From: Acanthamoeba lenticulata
Taxonomy: Eukaryota > Discosea > Longamoebia > Acanthamoebidae
Length of the DNA stretch: 64,000 bases
Reading direction: 5' to 3'
Assembly: GCA_002179805.1 (NCBI GenBank)
Contig: NAVB01000017.1
Coordinates: 30,416 to 94,415 of the forward strand
Part shown: one piece after another, positions 53,371 to 63,880 of the stretch
How positions within the stretch are numbered: the first letter of the stretch is position 1
How the letters are laid out: each line of letters starts with the position of its first letter
Translations under genes and position numbers: made by a program
The notes under the pieces: generated by a model
Told to the model about the DNA's origin: nothing
What the model saw: the letters and a program-made list of their open reading frames with translations, nothing else
Database searches by the model: none

Positions 53371-54127
53371 GACTGCGCCGTCATCTTCTTCGCCGAGGTG
53401 GTGGAGGTGGTGACGATGTCGCCGACTCAACAGCGCCAACGGCAGAGTGCCCGCGGCCGGGGGAGGTCGACACGACACCAGCCCCTTTTTACTCTCTCTT
53501 CTTCTCTCTTGTGTGCATAGGCGAACTTGAGGTGGAAAAACGGAAAAAACGCCTCCAATTTGTAAGATTTATTCAACCGAAAATATACAACTATGGCTAG
53601 AGCTCAGTGCAAGTTCTCTTTGGTCAAAGTACTGTGGCGCAGTTGAGGTAGCTGCACGTCGCTTTGTCTATGCCTCATTGGCCTAGTGGTGTGGCACAAG
53701 TGGCGCTTGTAGAGCAGGTGAAACAAATTTGTGGTACAGCTGCTGCATGAGGCACAGCTGGTGTGTGCGAAGTGACTGGGGCAGTGGGCAAGAGGTTTGA
53801 TCCAAGTGGCGCAGCTAGTGGCGTGTGGAAGGTGAAGAGTGTATGTACCATTGGTGGTGCAGCTGGTTTGGTACCCCAGTGGCACTTGCACCCTTCACCT
53901 TTGGTAAGCAAGGTGTTGCAGCATCTGCATCAGCGGCACTTCATGCTGTGCCTGGTTTCATGTTGGACAAGACGGCTGTGAGAAAAAAAGAACAACAGCA
54001 AGAAGAACAGCTCTTGAGTTGCCTCTCGGGGCGAAAGACCGCACTTGGGCCTGTCCTCTTACCCACTCCCCAATCCTGTGCATGGCCCTCATGCAGTCGC
54101 TGTTCCCACGACCGAAGCAAGTGTGAA
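53371..54127. other. Intergenic region with degenerate GTGGYRCAGCT-like repeats
   Basis: This 757-base gap separates the convergent kinase and F-box genes. Between about 53630 and 53960 variants of TGGTGCAGCTGGT / TGGCACAAGTGGCG recur irregularly. Open frames across it are short and domain-free. Confidence 0.45.
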
Positions 54128-56844
54128 CTATTTTTTCAACTCCAGCTTCACTACACCATCATCCTCTTCATCATCATCTGCTCCATCGTGATGGTGGTCG
54201 TCATCCTCATCTCGCTGCTTGTTGTGGTCCTCTTTCTTCACGACGCTGTCATCCTCGTCGCCTTCTTCTTCTTCTTCGTCGTCCTCGTCGTCAACGGCTG
54301 GATGGGGGAGCTGTCCGCGCGTGCGGCCGAGGGAGCGAGCATAGGAGGCCACCTCATCGTAGAAGAACCACCGGACAACGTTGGCGTGCATGTTGTACTT
54401 GGTCAGCCGCCGTACTGGCGACGCCACCAGCTCCTCGTCCCGCAACCCAAAGTGCTTCGACGCGCGCGTTCTGTCGTCGTTGGCGCAGGTCGTGTTAGCC
54501 TCCGCACACGTCACCACGCGGACACGCAGACACGCGAACACGCACCTGGAGATGAGGCGGGGGCAGTAGGGGCTGTTCTCGCACTCGTCGCACACGATGC
54601 AGCCCAGAAGCCGCCCCGCCGTGCTGTTGGTCCGCCGCTTCCCGCAGAAGGTGCACCTGCCACGTCATCCTGATGTCAGCCGCTCCCGTGTGCGCGTGTG
54701 TGGTGCGCTTGTGCGTGTGCGTCGTGCTGCGAACCGGAAAAAGCACATGGCGTTGGTGGTGGCAAGCGCGGCGCGCCACGACGCGAAGCCCGGCGGGAGG
54801 ACGTCCCACGCGGCCTCCTCGACCGAGTAGGCCAGCGAGCCGCAGAACCGCCTGAAGTGCATCTTCCACAGCAGCTCGTCTGCACCCCCCAACATGCCCG
54901 CCCATTGTTGGCTGACGTCAGCGAACGGTTTGATGACGTCATCAGGGAGTGATCGACTGACCGTTGGCGAGGCTGTGGAATGTGCGGCAGACGAGGCCCA
55001 CCGACTGCAACGCGTGCTTGGGCTCCATGTAGCCCACGATTTGCATCAGCACCTCTGCGCCCGGCCCCAAACGCGTGTTCGTCGTGCGAGTTAGTCAACG
55101 CACGTACAAACATGCGCGCCTTCTGCTCTCCTCACGCGTACCGGTCGGGAGCACGTCGAGGCTGAGTTGCCCCTCTTCGACGTCGCTGCCATCATGCTCC
55201 TCCTTCTTCAGCTCCTTCTCGTTCTTTGGCTGCTCGTCGCCCGCGTCGACGGCGGACTCGCCAAAGTGCTCATGATCATGCACCGGGGAGTCCAGGGCAT
55301 CATCCACAAACGACTCGTCGCCAGCGGCCGTTGCGGCCTTCTCCGTCGCGGGCGAGGGCGCCGAAAGGGACTGCACGCATTCGACACATGTGAGTCAGTC
55401 GTCGTAAACGTCATTGATGATGCCGATGTCAACAACGGGCGGACCCGTTGGACTTGGGCGTGCCAGAAGAACTGCGGCCGGTCGCGCAGGCTGCGCACGA
55501 TGAGAGGCCGAGTCCATCGGCGCGTGAGCTTCAGGAATTTGTGGCATGCGTCCACGCTGGTCAGTAGTTGCACCCTCTTGTGCTGCTGGGCCTCGCCCTG
55601 CGTGAAATCCGACGTGCGAATCCACCTTTGGGGGGATGGCCACGTCAGCCTGACGTGGGCGAGAGTCGGCAGAAAATCACACCAGCGGCGTACTTGTTGC
55701 TGCGGACGCCGGGGAGGAGCATGAAGCGCTCGAAGAGGGGCGGACAGGAGAGCTCAAAGGTCATGAAGACGAGATCGCCCTCCCTGCGCTTGCCCCGCTT
55801 GATCCTGTCGATCTCCAGCCGTCGGAAGATGATGCGCTTCCCGGCCTCCCACTTGCTCTGACGATGGAGCCAACATCATCGACATTGTTGATGGTCAGCA
55901 CGTGAGCCATTCAAAAAGGCGGACTATGCAGGTAGCTGTACTGTGCTCTTGAGCTCAACAGAGATCTCCGAGTTCTTGGTGCCTTCATTACGGAGGCGCC
56001 ACTTGAGGGTCAGTGCCTTGCCCGCCGCCTCACGCCGCCACGACCCAATCTTGATCTGCGGACACAACACACGCCCGGGCATCCACCAAAAAACAAAATT
56101 CAAAAAACGACGAAAAATGTGAAGAAGGCGCAGCGAGTAGCGGTGGGGTCGTACCCGCTGGAGGGGGAAGACGACCTGGCTGGCGGACGCGTGGATGCCC
56201 GCCGCTTGATCAGCTTCCGAGTCGCTGCTACTACTGCTGCTGTCGTCGCTTGGACTACCGTCGTCGTCCTTAGGCTTCTTGCCCCGCCTCCTCTTCTTCC
56301 GCTTTGGCTCGTCTTTGGCCTTGCGTGTGGGCTTTGGCTTCCTCTCCTTCTTTGCCTTTGTCTTCTTCTTCTTTTGTGCCGATTCTGTGGCTTGTTTGTC
56401 TTTCTTCTTCCTCTTCGTCTCTTGCTCCGCCTTCCTCTTGTGACCCTTTGGACAGCTGCTTGATGATGCTTTCTCTTCCTTCTTAACGGTACGCATCTTC
56501 TGCTTCTTCTTAGGCGATTCGGCTGTTCGTGCTGGCATCTCCTTCCGCTTTCCCACAGAAGCTTGCTGCGCCCCAGCTGCCTGACTTTGTTCCTCACCCG
56601 AGTCGTCCATTTCCTCTTCCTTCACAAAGCTTTCGTCTTGCCCACCGTCGCCGTCTGAGGACCCTTCGCCTTCGTCGCTATCCTCCATCTCATCCTCCTC
56701 GTCCAATTCTATGTGCTCATCGTCGAGCGAGATCGAACCGTCGAGCGAGTGTTCTTCTTCCTCATCGCTCAACACGATCACTTCCACCTCCTTCTTGCTC
56801 TCTCCCTCCTCTTTCTCTACAACGCCAGCTCTCCTCTTGCCCAT
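54128..56844 (-). CDS. F-box protein with acidic/Lys-rich N-terminus and Cys-rich finger
   Basis: About eight exons from ATG 56844. The first exon (about 230 residues) is low complexity: acidic runs (SDEEEEHSLDG) then Lys/Arg runs (KRKKKDKQATESAQKKKK) resembling nuclear localisation signals. Next come beta-rich segments (IKIGSWRREAAGKALTLKW, then KRIIFRRLEIDRIKRG and GDLVFMTFELSCPPLFERF). An F-box spans the next junction: LSLDVLPT-EVLMQIVGYMEP then LQSVGLVCRTFHSLAN. Downstream is a Cys cluster, CTFCGKRRTNS ... GCIVCDECENSPYC, likely zinc-binding. The C-terminus is Asp/Glu-rich. The order F-box then Cys-rich finger suggests an SCF receptor, possibly nuclear. I treat it as one gene because exons on both sides join in phase (SVELKST to SKWEAGK). 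Confidence 0.75.
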
Positions 56845-57308
56845 CTCCCGACAGCCACAAGATGCAAACAAGACGAAGCGCCGAATTCATTCGAAGTATT
56901 TTTATACGCAAGGTGTATTTCTTGTGTATTTCCTTCTTTGCTTTTTCATCTCATTACAGCTTTTGATTTTTGTGATCTTTTTTGAAATTGTTATTATTAT
57001 TATTTTATTATTTGAGTGTAAGACAGACAAGTACGAATAAATAACACATGTTGTTGGGTTTCTTGAGGACTCGAGGGAGCGCAGCACTCTCCAAGAGTGG
57101 ACATAGCTTTGGGGCAAACAAAAACGGGCTCGGGCACGACACGCAGACACAGACAGACACACACGCACACACACAGGCACAACGACACGCGCGCGGGCGA
57201 AGGATGATGGCGATCTCCGCGCGGCGACGAGGGGGGTCTATTTCTTCTTCTTTGTCCCTCTTCTCTCGCGAGAGAAGAGGGACGGATGACGGCCGGGGCG
57301 AGAGCAGA
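56845..57308. other. Intergenic region between the F-box and transportin genes
   Basis: A 464-base gap upstream of the minus-strand F-box gene. It contains AT-rich runs near 56990-57010 and a CA-rich repeat. No gene seen. Confidence 0.5.
57137..57187. repeat. CA-rich simple repeat
   Basis: An imperfect ACACAGACAGACACAC-type tract in the gap upstream of the F-box gene and downstream of transportin. Confidence 0.75.
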
Positions 57309-60300
57309 TCAGATGTGGTAGCGCTCGCGCATAAAGTCCCGGAAGCCGGGCGGCCACTCGCGGGTGAGGCCCTGGAAGGCGTCGGGCGTGAGGGCGGCCT
57401 TGAAGGACTGGAGGATGTGGGCAAAGGCCTGGGCGAGGTCGGGCTTGGGGTGCTCCCACGAGGCAAAGGCAAAGGCCAGGGGCGAGAAGTGCTTGATGGC
57501 CGCCTGCGGGTTGGCGTTGATGATGGTGCAGAGGCCCTTGAAGGCCGACTCCTTCTCGGCGTCGTCGCGCACGCAGCGGAGCGAGCGGCACCAGGGCTCG
57601 ATGAACTCCTCCAGGTAGGGGGCCACGTCCTGCGGGCAGACGAGGCCCAGGCGGCCGATGGTGATGGAGACATTCTCGAGCAGGCTGCGCGCATAGCAGG
57701 TGTTGACGATCTCGATGAGCTTGCCCATCATGGGCACCACGAGGGGCTGCATCTGGGCCCCGACGCGCATGGAGATCTCGCCGATGGCCCACACGGCGTT
57801 GTTGCAGGCCGACTGGTGCTCCGGGTGGATGTTCTGCACGAGGACCGGCACAAACTGGCCCAGGCACGGGGCCAGCAGGCCGATGGAGGCCTTGGCCAGC
57901 TCGCCCACGAGCGCAAACGCGCTCTGCCGCACGTCCCCGCTCTCGTGCTTCATGCACATGAACACGAGGTCGAGCAGGCGGCTCTCCTTGACCAGCGGCT
58001 CCATCTTGTCGCGCAGGCCCTCGACCAGCCCGCCGATGAGGTCCAGCGAGCAGATGATGAAGTCGCGGTCGGGCGGGTGCGGGACTTGGTTGGCCTCGGC
58101 CGCCAGCGTGCCCTCGATGAGCCGCAGGCAGCGGGCGTACACGGGCGGCGCAAACTGGAGGAAGCCCTCGCCCAGCGCCGTCACGACGTACATCATGCAC
58201 TCGAGCAGCGGGAACAGCCGCGTGTCGTCGTCGTGCAGCTGGTGCCAGCGGGCCACCAGCGGCGGCAAGAGGATGCCCACGAGCTCGGGCTTGTTGAGCT
58301 CGTGGCCCAGCGTCTCGGCCAGCGTGCCGATGGCGTCGTAGAGGATGAGCAGGTTCTTGGCCTGGTACTTGCCATAGGCCGCCATGAGGGCCTGGCACAC
58401 GGGCACCAGGTAGGGCACCAGCTTCTCGCGCGCGATCTCCTCAAACGTGGCCAGCGCCGACACGGCCGCCTCCTGCACCCGCTTGTGCGAGTCCAGCAGG
58501 CGCGACAGCAGCAGCTCCAGCAGCGGCTGGATGAGCTTCTGGTTGTCGACCTCGGCGATCCACTCACCGTACCGGCACAGCGACCAGCACGTGATGCTCC
58601 TGATCAACGGCTGCTTTCACCACAACCACCACGACCGAGACCGCCGCTACTTAGAATTCAAGCTATGCGCCGCTTATTGAAATACCTTGAATAAAAAAAA
58701 TAATGCAAATAAAAAGTGACCTAAAGAAGTGTAGAAGATGAGGAAGACGGGCCGAACCTGAGGGTTGTTGCCCTGCTGGAAGAGGAAGGGGATGATCTCG
58801 GGAAGGAACTTCTCGATAGGTTGGCCGCAGCCCTCGGCCACGGCGCCAAGGGCGAGGATGGCGCTCTCTTTCTCGGCCCACAGCTCGACGTCGGTGCTCT
58901 GCAGCCGCTGCGAGATAATGGGCAGCACGATGGGAAGAATCTCATCCCTGAACTCGGTGGCGAAGATGTCGAGACCGGCCGCAGAGCACTTGCGCAAGCT
59001 CCACTCCTCAGGCTCGTAGTCGTCATCATCTTCCTGCTCGCCGCGGCGGCTGTAGACAAAGGGTTTGATGTCCTGTGGCTTGTCGGGCACGTTCTCGTCG
59101 TCTTCCTCGGCTTCAAAGTCGGCGATCTCGCTGTCCGAGTAGACCATGCCGTCGAGCAGAGCGGGGAGGATGCGCGGGAGGTTGACTCGCAGGATGTCGG
59201 TGCACATGCGCGTCTCGGCAATGACCGGCCAGAACTCGGTGGCCTCGAGCGAGACGGTCTCGTCCTCGTCGCGAGTCATCACCAGCACGCAGTCGATGAA
59301 GGCCGGGAGGTAGTTCTTTATGTAGTCGATTCGCACCTCGACCAGCATAATGAAGGCCTGGCACACCAACACCTTGATCTCAGTTGACGAGTCGTTGGCC
59401 AAGTGAATCAGGCCCTGCACACACATCAACAGGAATGTTTAACATTTACATTGATGCAAACAAGATCTATTTTAGAATTGATGGAAAAAGTAGAGGCACG
59501 TACCCTGACGTAGACGTCGATGTGTGCGGCCAGCACGGAGGGCATGGGCACGACAAAGCTGTTGACGCAGCTGAGAGCGAAGCGGCGGAAGGCCTCGTGC
59601 TCGGAGGTGAAGAAGGTGATGAGCTTGGGCAGGAGGGCCTGCAGTGGCGAGCCCAGCTCCGCGTCCTCATTGTCGATTTTTTCTGCCGAGTCCTGGCAGA
59701 TCTTCATGAGCGCGTTCAGAGTGCCGTCGATGACATTGATGTCCGTGCTGGTGCTAAGCAGCTGCATGAAGTATTGCAGGAGGCCCGGGCACTCCTTCAT
59801 CGAGGTGACATCGACAATGGTAGTGAAGATTGTGCCCACGGTGCGTCGAATGGTCGTCTTTTTGTCGCCGATGCACTGAATGATCTCATTCTTCATGTAG
59901 TTGCGAATGTCGTCAGGGATCCGTTTGTAGTACTCGCGAATGTTGTTCTTTAGGACGAGACCCGCCACCGTACGGATGTACTCCTCTTGGTCGTGCATCC
60001 TCGCGAAAATGTACGTCAAATACCGATATAACTCAGGGTTGTTGTGCAGAGATTGCAATTGCTGTGTAAAGGGCGAAATGGTGAGTAACAGGCCTCACCA
60101 TCATTCCAAATCGTTCAAAAATCACGCGAAAAGACAAATTTTGAAAATGATGGAACAAATGTCGATCTAGATAGAGAACTTAAAATTGAAATACGCGGAG
60201 AGGGGTGGAGAAGTAAAGAACCTGATTGACTTGCTTCTGCACATCATGATCGGGAGACTGGCTAAAATGGAGCAGCTGGATGATCTGATTGAGTCCTTCT

Positions 60301-60323
60301 TGCGTTGGCTGCCACGCTGCCAT
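57309..60323 (-). CDS. TNPO1: Transportin (karyopherin beta-2)
   Basis: Exons 60323-60222, 60061-59504, 59414-58758 and 58613-57309 sum to 2622 nt, 873 residues, close to the usual 890. The N-terminus MAAWQPTQEGLNQIIQLL matches transportin, followed by HEAT repeats (VAGLVLKNNIREYYKRIP, TVGTIFTTIVDV, DGTLNALMKICQDSAE). The acidic H8 loop is present (DFEAEEDDENVPDKPQDIKP ... EDDDDYEPEEW), as are RSITCWSL, KNLLILYDAIGTLAETLGH and NNAVWAIGEISMRVG. Transportin imports PY-NLS cargo such as hnRNPs into the nucleus; Ran-GTP acts through the H8 loop. The C-terminus is complete (MRERYHI). All introns are short and phase-consistent. Confidence 0.95.
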
Positions 60324-61129
60324 CTTCAATCAACAACTCCCAGCAACGAGAAGAACGGAGATCCGGGATTTGAGGTGAGAGAGGGGGAGAGGCGCAAGAA
60401 GACCAACTTGCTCCGCTTCGTTCCCCGGTCTCGCGACAGCTTTTTTTGCGGACACTCCGCCAGCATTCGGGTACTTGGGGGGAACGGCGTGTGCGGTGAA
60501 GACTGTCGTAGAGGACATAATCCATCATCCCAAACTACGTACACCCCAAGCACGCGCTCCCATCACAAGGCCGTTTGCAGCGTTAGCAGGCGTGGGAACT
60601 TGGAGCTGAGGGTGCGCCAGGAACGCCTCGCCATGAATGGATGACCTTGCCTTGGCCGCTGCCCAATGCGCTGATGCCAATTGTTGTCCCCTCAGGCACT
60701 GTGGCAAAGGCTGCATCCGCGTTTGTCTAGGTGAGCACGCTGTTCCTGGGCATAGTCTGGTTTAATAGTGGGGGTACATCAGGTTGGTGATATGCCGAAT
60801 CTGACGCAATGTCCTAGTCTACCCGCTGACCTTGATCAAATGTGAACAAAGAAGCACCAAGCAACCTCAACCTGCAGAACCAACTGGCTTACAATTGCGG
60901 CAACTGCTCGGCCATTTGCACACCATTGAGAAAGTTGCGGCCAAACAAACATCCACGGGTTAAGGGTGCCTCCACGCGTCGTATTGGTCTGTCAGTGTCG
61001 CACCAAGAGCGATGATCGCACAGGTTACCCACCTGAGGGTAACCTAGAGGAAAGCTAGAAAAGGCCGCCTTGTCTGCTGTGGTTTTCTTCATCTTGTACC
61101 ACTACCCAGATCCACAACACACAACAAAC
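60324..61129. other. Intergenic region upstream of the RidA-like gene
   Basis: An 806-base gap between divergent transportin and the RidA-like gene. No exon is supported. An imperfect TATA-like run (CTAGAAAAGG) lies about 75 bases upstream of 61130; it deviates from a true TATA box. Confidence 0.45.
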
Positions 61130-61741
61130 ATGAAGACCGCCGTCGCTTTCCTGCTGCTCGTCCTTGCCGCCGCCATGTGCGTCGCTGCCAGCGATGATGA
61201 TGGCCCCTGCGTGACCTACAACAACCCGGCCGGTGGCATTGGCACCACGGGCACTTGGTCCATCCAGGCCAACATCAACGACGCGAACTGCGTGCCCATC
61301 CACGTCGCTGGCATGCGCGGCATCCACCCGAACAACAACTCGCAGGTGGCCATCCTGGAGAACGGCGATACCTACAACCGCGTTAAGCAGGCCTTCGTCA
61401 ACATGCTCTACAACGCCGCCTCGGCCGGTGCCACGCCGCAGGATTGCGCTGAGGTGGTCGTGTTCGTCATCGACATGGTCTCCATCCGCCCGGTGGTCAA
61501 CCGCGTGCAGACTGAGCTGTGGGGCGCCCCGACGGCCTCCAACCCGTTCCCGTTCCCGCCGCGCACCATCGTCCAGCTCACGGGCTTCAACGGCCTCACG
61601 TGCCAGTACGCCACCGCGCCCGTCTACCGCCAGGGCACTGCTGGGCCCAACGGCCAGGTGGTGTGCGCCGACGGTGGTCTGCCCATCGGCGACATTCTCG
61701 AGGTGAAGGGCACCTTCTACGTCCGTCGCGACCTTGACTAG
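61130..61741 (+). CDS. Secreted RidA/YjgF-superfamily protein
   Basis: One intronless exon, 203 residues. A strong signal peptide starts it (MKTAVAFLLLVLAAAMCVAA). The rest fits the RidA (YjgF/YER057c/UK114) fold: NRVKQAFVNMLYNAASAGAT, CAEVVVFVIDMVSIRPVVNR, then PPRTIVQLTGF where the Arg matches the carboxylate-binding Arg of RidA, ending GDILEVKGTFYV. Typical RidA proteins are cytosolic or mitochondrial and hydrolyse reactive enamine/imine intermediates; a secreted form with extra Cys residues is unusual. Lack of introns in an intron-rich neighbourhood and the very regular GC3 codons suggest high expression. Function outside the cell is unknown. Confidence 0.8.
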   Translation: MKTAVAFLLLVLAAAMCVAASDDDGPCVTYNNPAGGIGTTGTWSIQANINDANCVPIHVAGMRGIHPNNNSQVAILENGDTYNRVKQAFVNMLYNAASAGATPQDCAEVVVFVIDMVSIRPVVNRVQTELWGAPTASNPFPFPPRTIVQLTGFNGLTCQYATAPVYRQGTAGPNGQVVCADGGLPIGDILEVKGTFYVRRDLD

Positions 61742-61888
61742 ATTCGACTTGACCTTTCCGTCTTTCCGCACTTGGGTCGTACACCAAAAAATGAATACAT
61801 TAATACATTAATGTTTTAATTAAGTAATGGTACCACGGTTCTTAAATGAACAAACAAGTCTACACGCGCTTGGCCTTTGGTTCCTTTC

Positions 61889-63880
61889 CTAGGAGATCGG
61901 GCGACCCCGCGCACGCGAGAGGTAGGCGGGACTGTCGCCGCTTCGTGACTCTCCTCCGCCAAATTGCTCCACCCGCGCCTGAATGTCGACTCGCGCCACC
62001 TCCGGCTGCTGCTGTTGTTGTTGTCCGTCTCCGTCGCCCTTCTTGTCGTTGTCGGCCGCCTCGGGGAGCGCCACGGCCTCCGGCCGGCTGCCTCGCACGG
62101 CCGTCCGCGGCCGCAGCTTCACCTCTTCTGCCCCCGCGAGCGACCCCATGAGTCTCGCCCCGACCCACGCGCTGTAAGCACTCGAGAGGCCATGCGCACC
62201 TTCTTCGACGCTCGTCGCGGTCTCGCCGTTGAGGAGCGCCACGTTGGTCATCGGGAAGAAGCCTGCCGCCTCGCGCGTCTCGCCCATGAAGAGGGTGCCC
62301 TTGGCCGTGCCCGTGATCACCACCACCTGGTCCTCCACCAGCTCCAACTGTGTCGGGCCGGTCAAGTCAAGCCAAGTCAAGGCAGGTCAAGTCAGCTCAG
62401 CTCAGGTCAAATCAAGCCAAGTCAGGTCAGGTCAAGCCCTCGAGGCGGGGTGGACGCACGTCTTCGGTGGTGCGGGGCTTGTAGGGCTTGGTGACTCGCG
62501 CGTAGTACTTGTAGTAGGGCTTGTACTCGACCTCCTGCGCCAGGCGCCCCCCGACACACGAGTCAGTCAGTGAGGCCATGCCGTGCTGATGAAGAAGAAA
62601 AGCAAGCTTCCCCTCCCCGCCTTAACGAGAACGACAAGAGACCTTGAGGATGATGTCGTGGTGATTGATGAGGGTGATGGCCAGCTCGTTGATGAGCTTG
62701 GCGTCCGCCATCTGCTTCTCGATTGCGGCCTTGTCGGTTGTTACAGCTGATTATAATGAATTTTATTAGATTCAGTTCTTTATCCTTGAAAAAAAAGTAA
62801 AAAAAATAATCATAAAATCAAGAATTTGGGCGAGGGCGAACCAGAGGGCGGCGGACGGAAGAAACTGGCGCCGAAGATGGTGGCCAAGTTGGTCGCGTCC
62901 ATCTTGTTCTCGGCCGACATCTCGGCCACCTTGGAGAGGCACATGAGGATCCGCTTGAGGGTGAATTTGTTGTACTGGGGCACCTCCTTGAACAGCACCT
63001 GCAGCTCTTGCGGTGCCGTGGATGCTGATGACCAACCAATAGAACCAAGTCAGCAACCAGCAAGCGAGCCCCCCACCAACGCAAGGCCGCGGCTCGTCGA
63101 CAAAAATACAATAAAGAAAAAAGAAGTAAAAACAAAAAATGAAACCAAGTATGTCAAGAATGTAGCAACGCACGCGAGGCCTTGCGGGCGAGGTCGACGA
63201 AGGAGGAGAAGAGGGAAGAGGGAATGATGGAGTCAGGGTATTCGCGGAAGTAGATCTTGAGCAAGTCGCACACCACGTAGCCGTTGGACGCCTTGAACAG
63301 GTCCACCTGCTCGCCGTTGTTGACCATATCACGATACAGCTTGGTTTCGTCCACGTTGCCTGTGATCATATGTTACAACGTGTTTACAAAAATATCAACA
63401 AGACGAGCAGATAGAACCATAACAATCAAGCTACAAGAGAGTGGAAGAAGCGCACCAGCCATGCGGAAGATGCCCTCGAGGCCGAGGAAGTGGTGCTCGA
63501 TGTGCATGCACAGCAGCTCGAGGAAGGGCGGCACCTGCCACTCGGGATAGCCTCGCATGGCCGACTCCAACAGCACACCAAAGAGGCCGCCCACCTTCAG
63601 GTTGCGGAAGTTGCTGCACGCGCGCGCGCGAGAAGGACTGCTGGTTAGGCCCTCGGACGACGATGAAGAAGAGCAACCACAAGACAAGGAGGACAAGAGG
63701 GCCATGCGAACCGCGGAGCAGAGATGCGGATGTCCTCGGGCGGGCGACGACGTGGGGACATGGGCTTGGTACCGCCACCAGCCGCAGCGATGACAATCGG
63801 GGGCATGTAGTGCTGCTTTACGTTGTGCGAACTGTGCGCCTTGGTCAAGCCCGCCGACTTGCTCTTCTTCTTCTTTTCCT
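61889..63880 (-). CDS. RhoGAP protein with C-terminal SH3-like domain (5' partial)
   Basis: At least six exons, running off the right edge: the first visible exon starts at a 3' splice site near 63880. The visible N-terminus is basic (EEKKKKSKSAGLTKAHSSH). The RhoGAP domain begins FRNLKVGGLFGVLLESAM and includes the arginine finger in LGLEGIFRMAG, then VDLFKASNGYVVCDLLKIYF, LKRILMCLSKVAEMSAENKM and NLATIFGASFFRP. A C-terminal SH3-like segment reads VVVITGTAKGTLFMGETREA then GFFPMTNVALL. A charged, Gln-rich tail ends at 61889. RhoGAPs speed GTP hydrolysis on Rho GTPases, opposing the Rho GEF encoded at 35929-40406. One intron (62348-62459) holds a repeated CTGAC/CTTGAC array. Confidence 0.88.
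62361..62436. repeat. Intronic GTCAAG/GTCAGG pentamer-hexamer array
   Basis: On the plus strand the sequence is a run of (A/G)GTCA-containing pentamers; read in the direction of the host gene it gives about nine CTGAC or CTTGAC units, resembling repeated branch-point sequences. Confidence 0.75.

Noticed and set aside
52306..53478. A 390-codon minus-strand frame opposite the kinase
   Set aside because: Shadow of the GC-rich kinase exon, which carries all kinase motifs.
57048..58694. A 548-codon plus-strand open frame opposite transportin
   Set aside because: Mirror of the strongly conserved transportin exon; no domain of its own.
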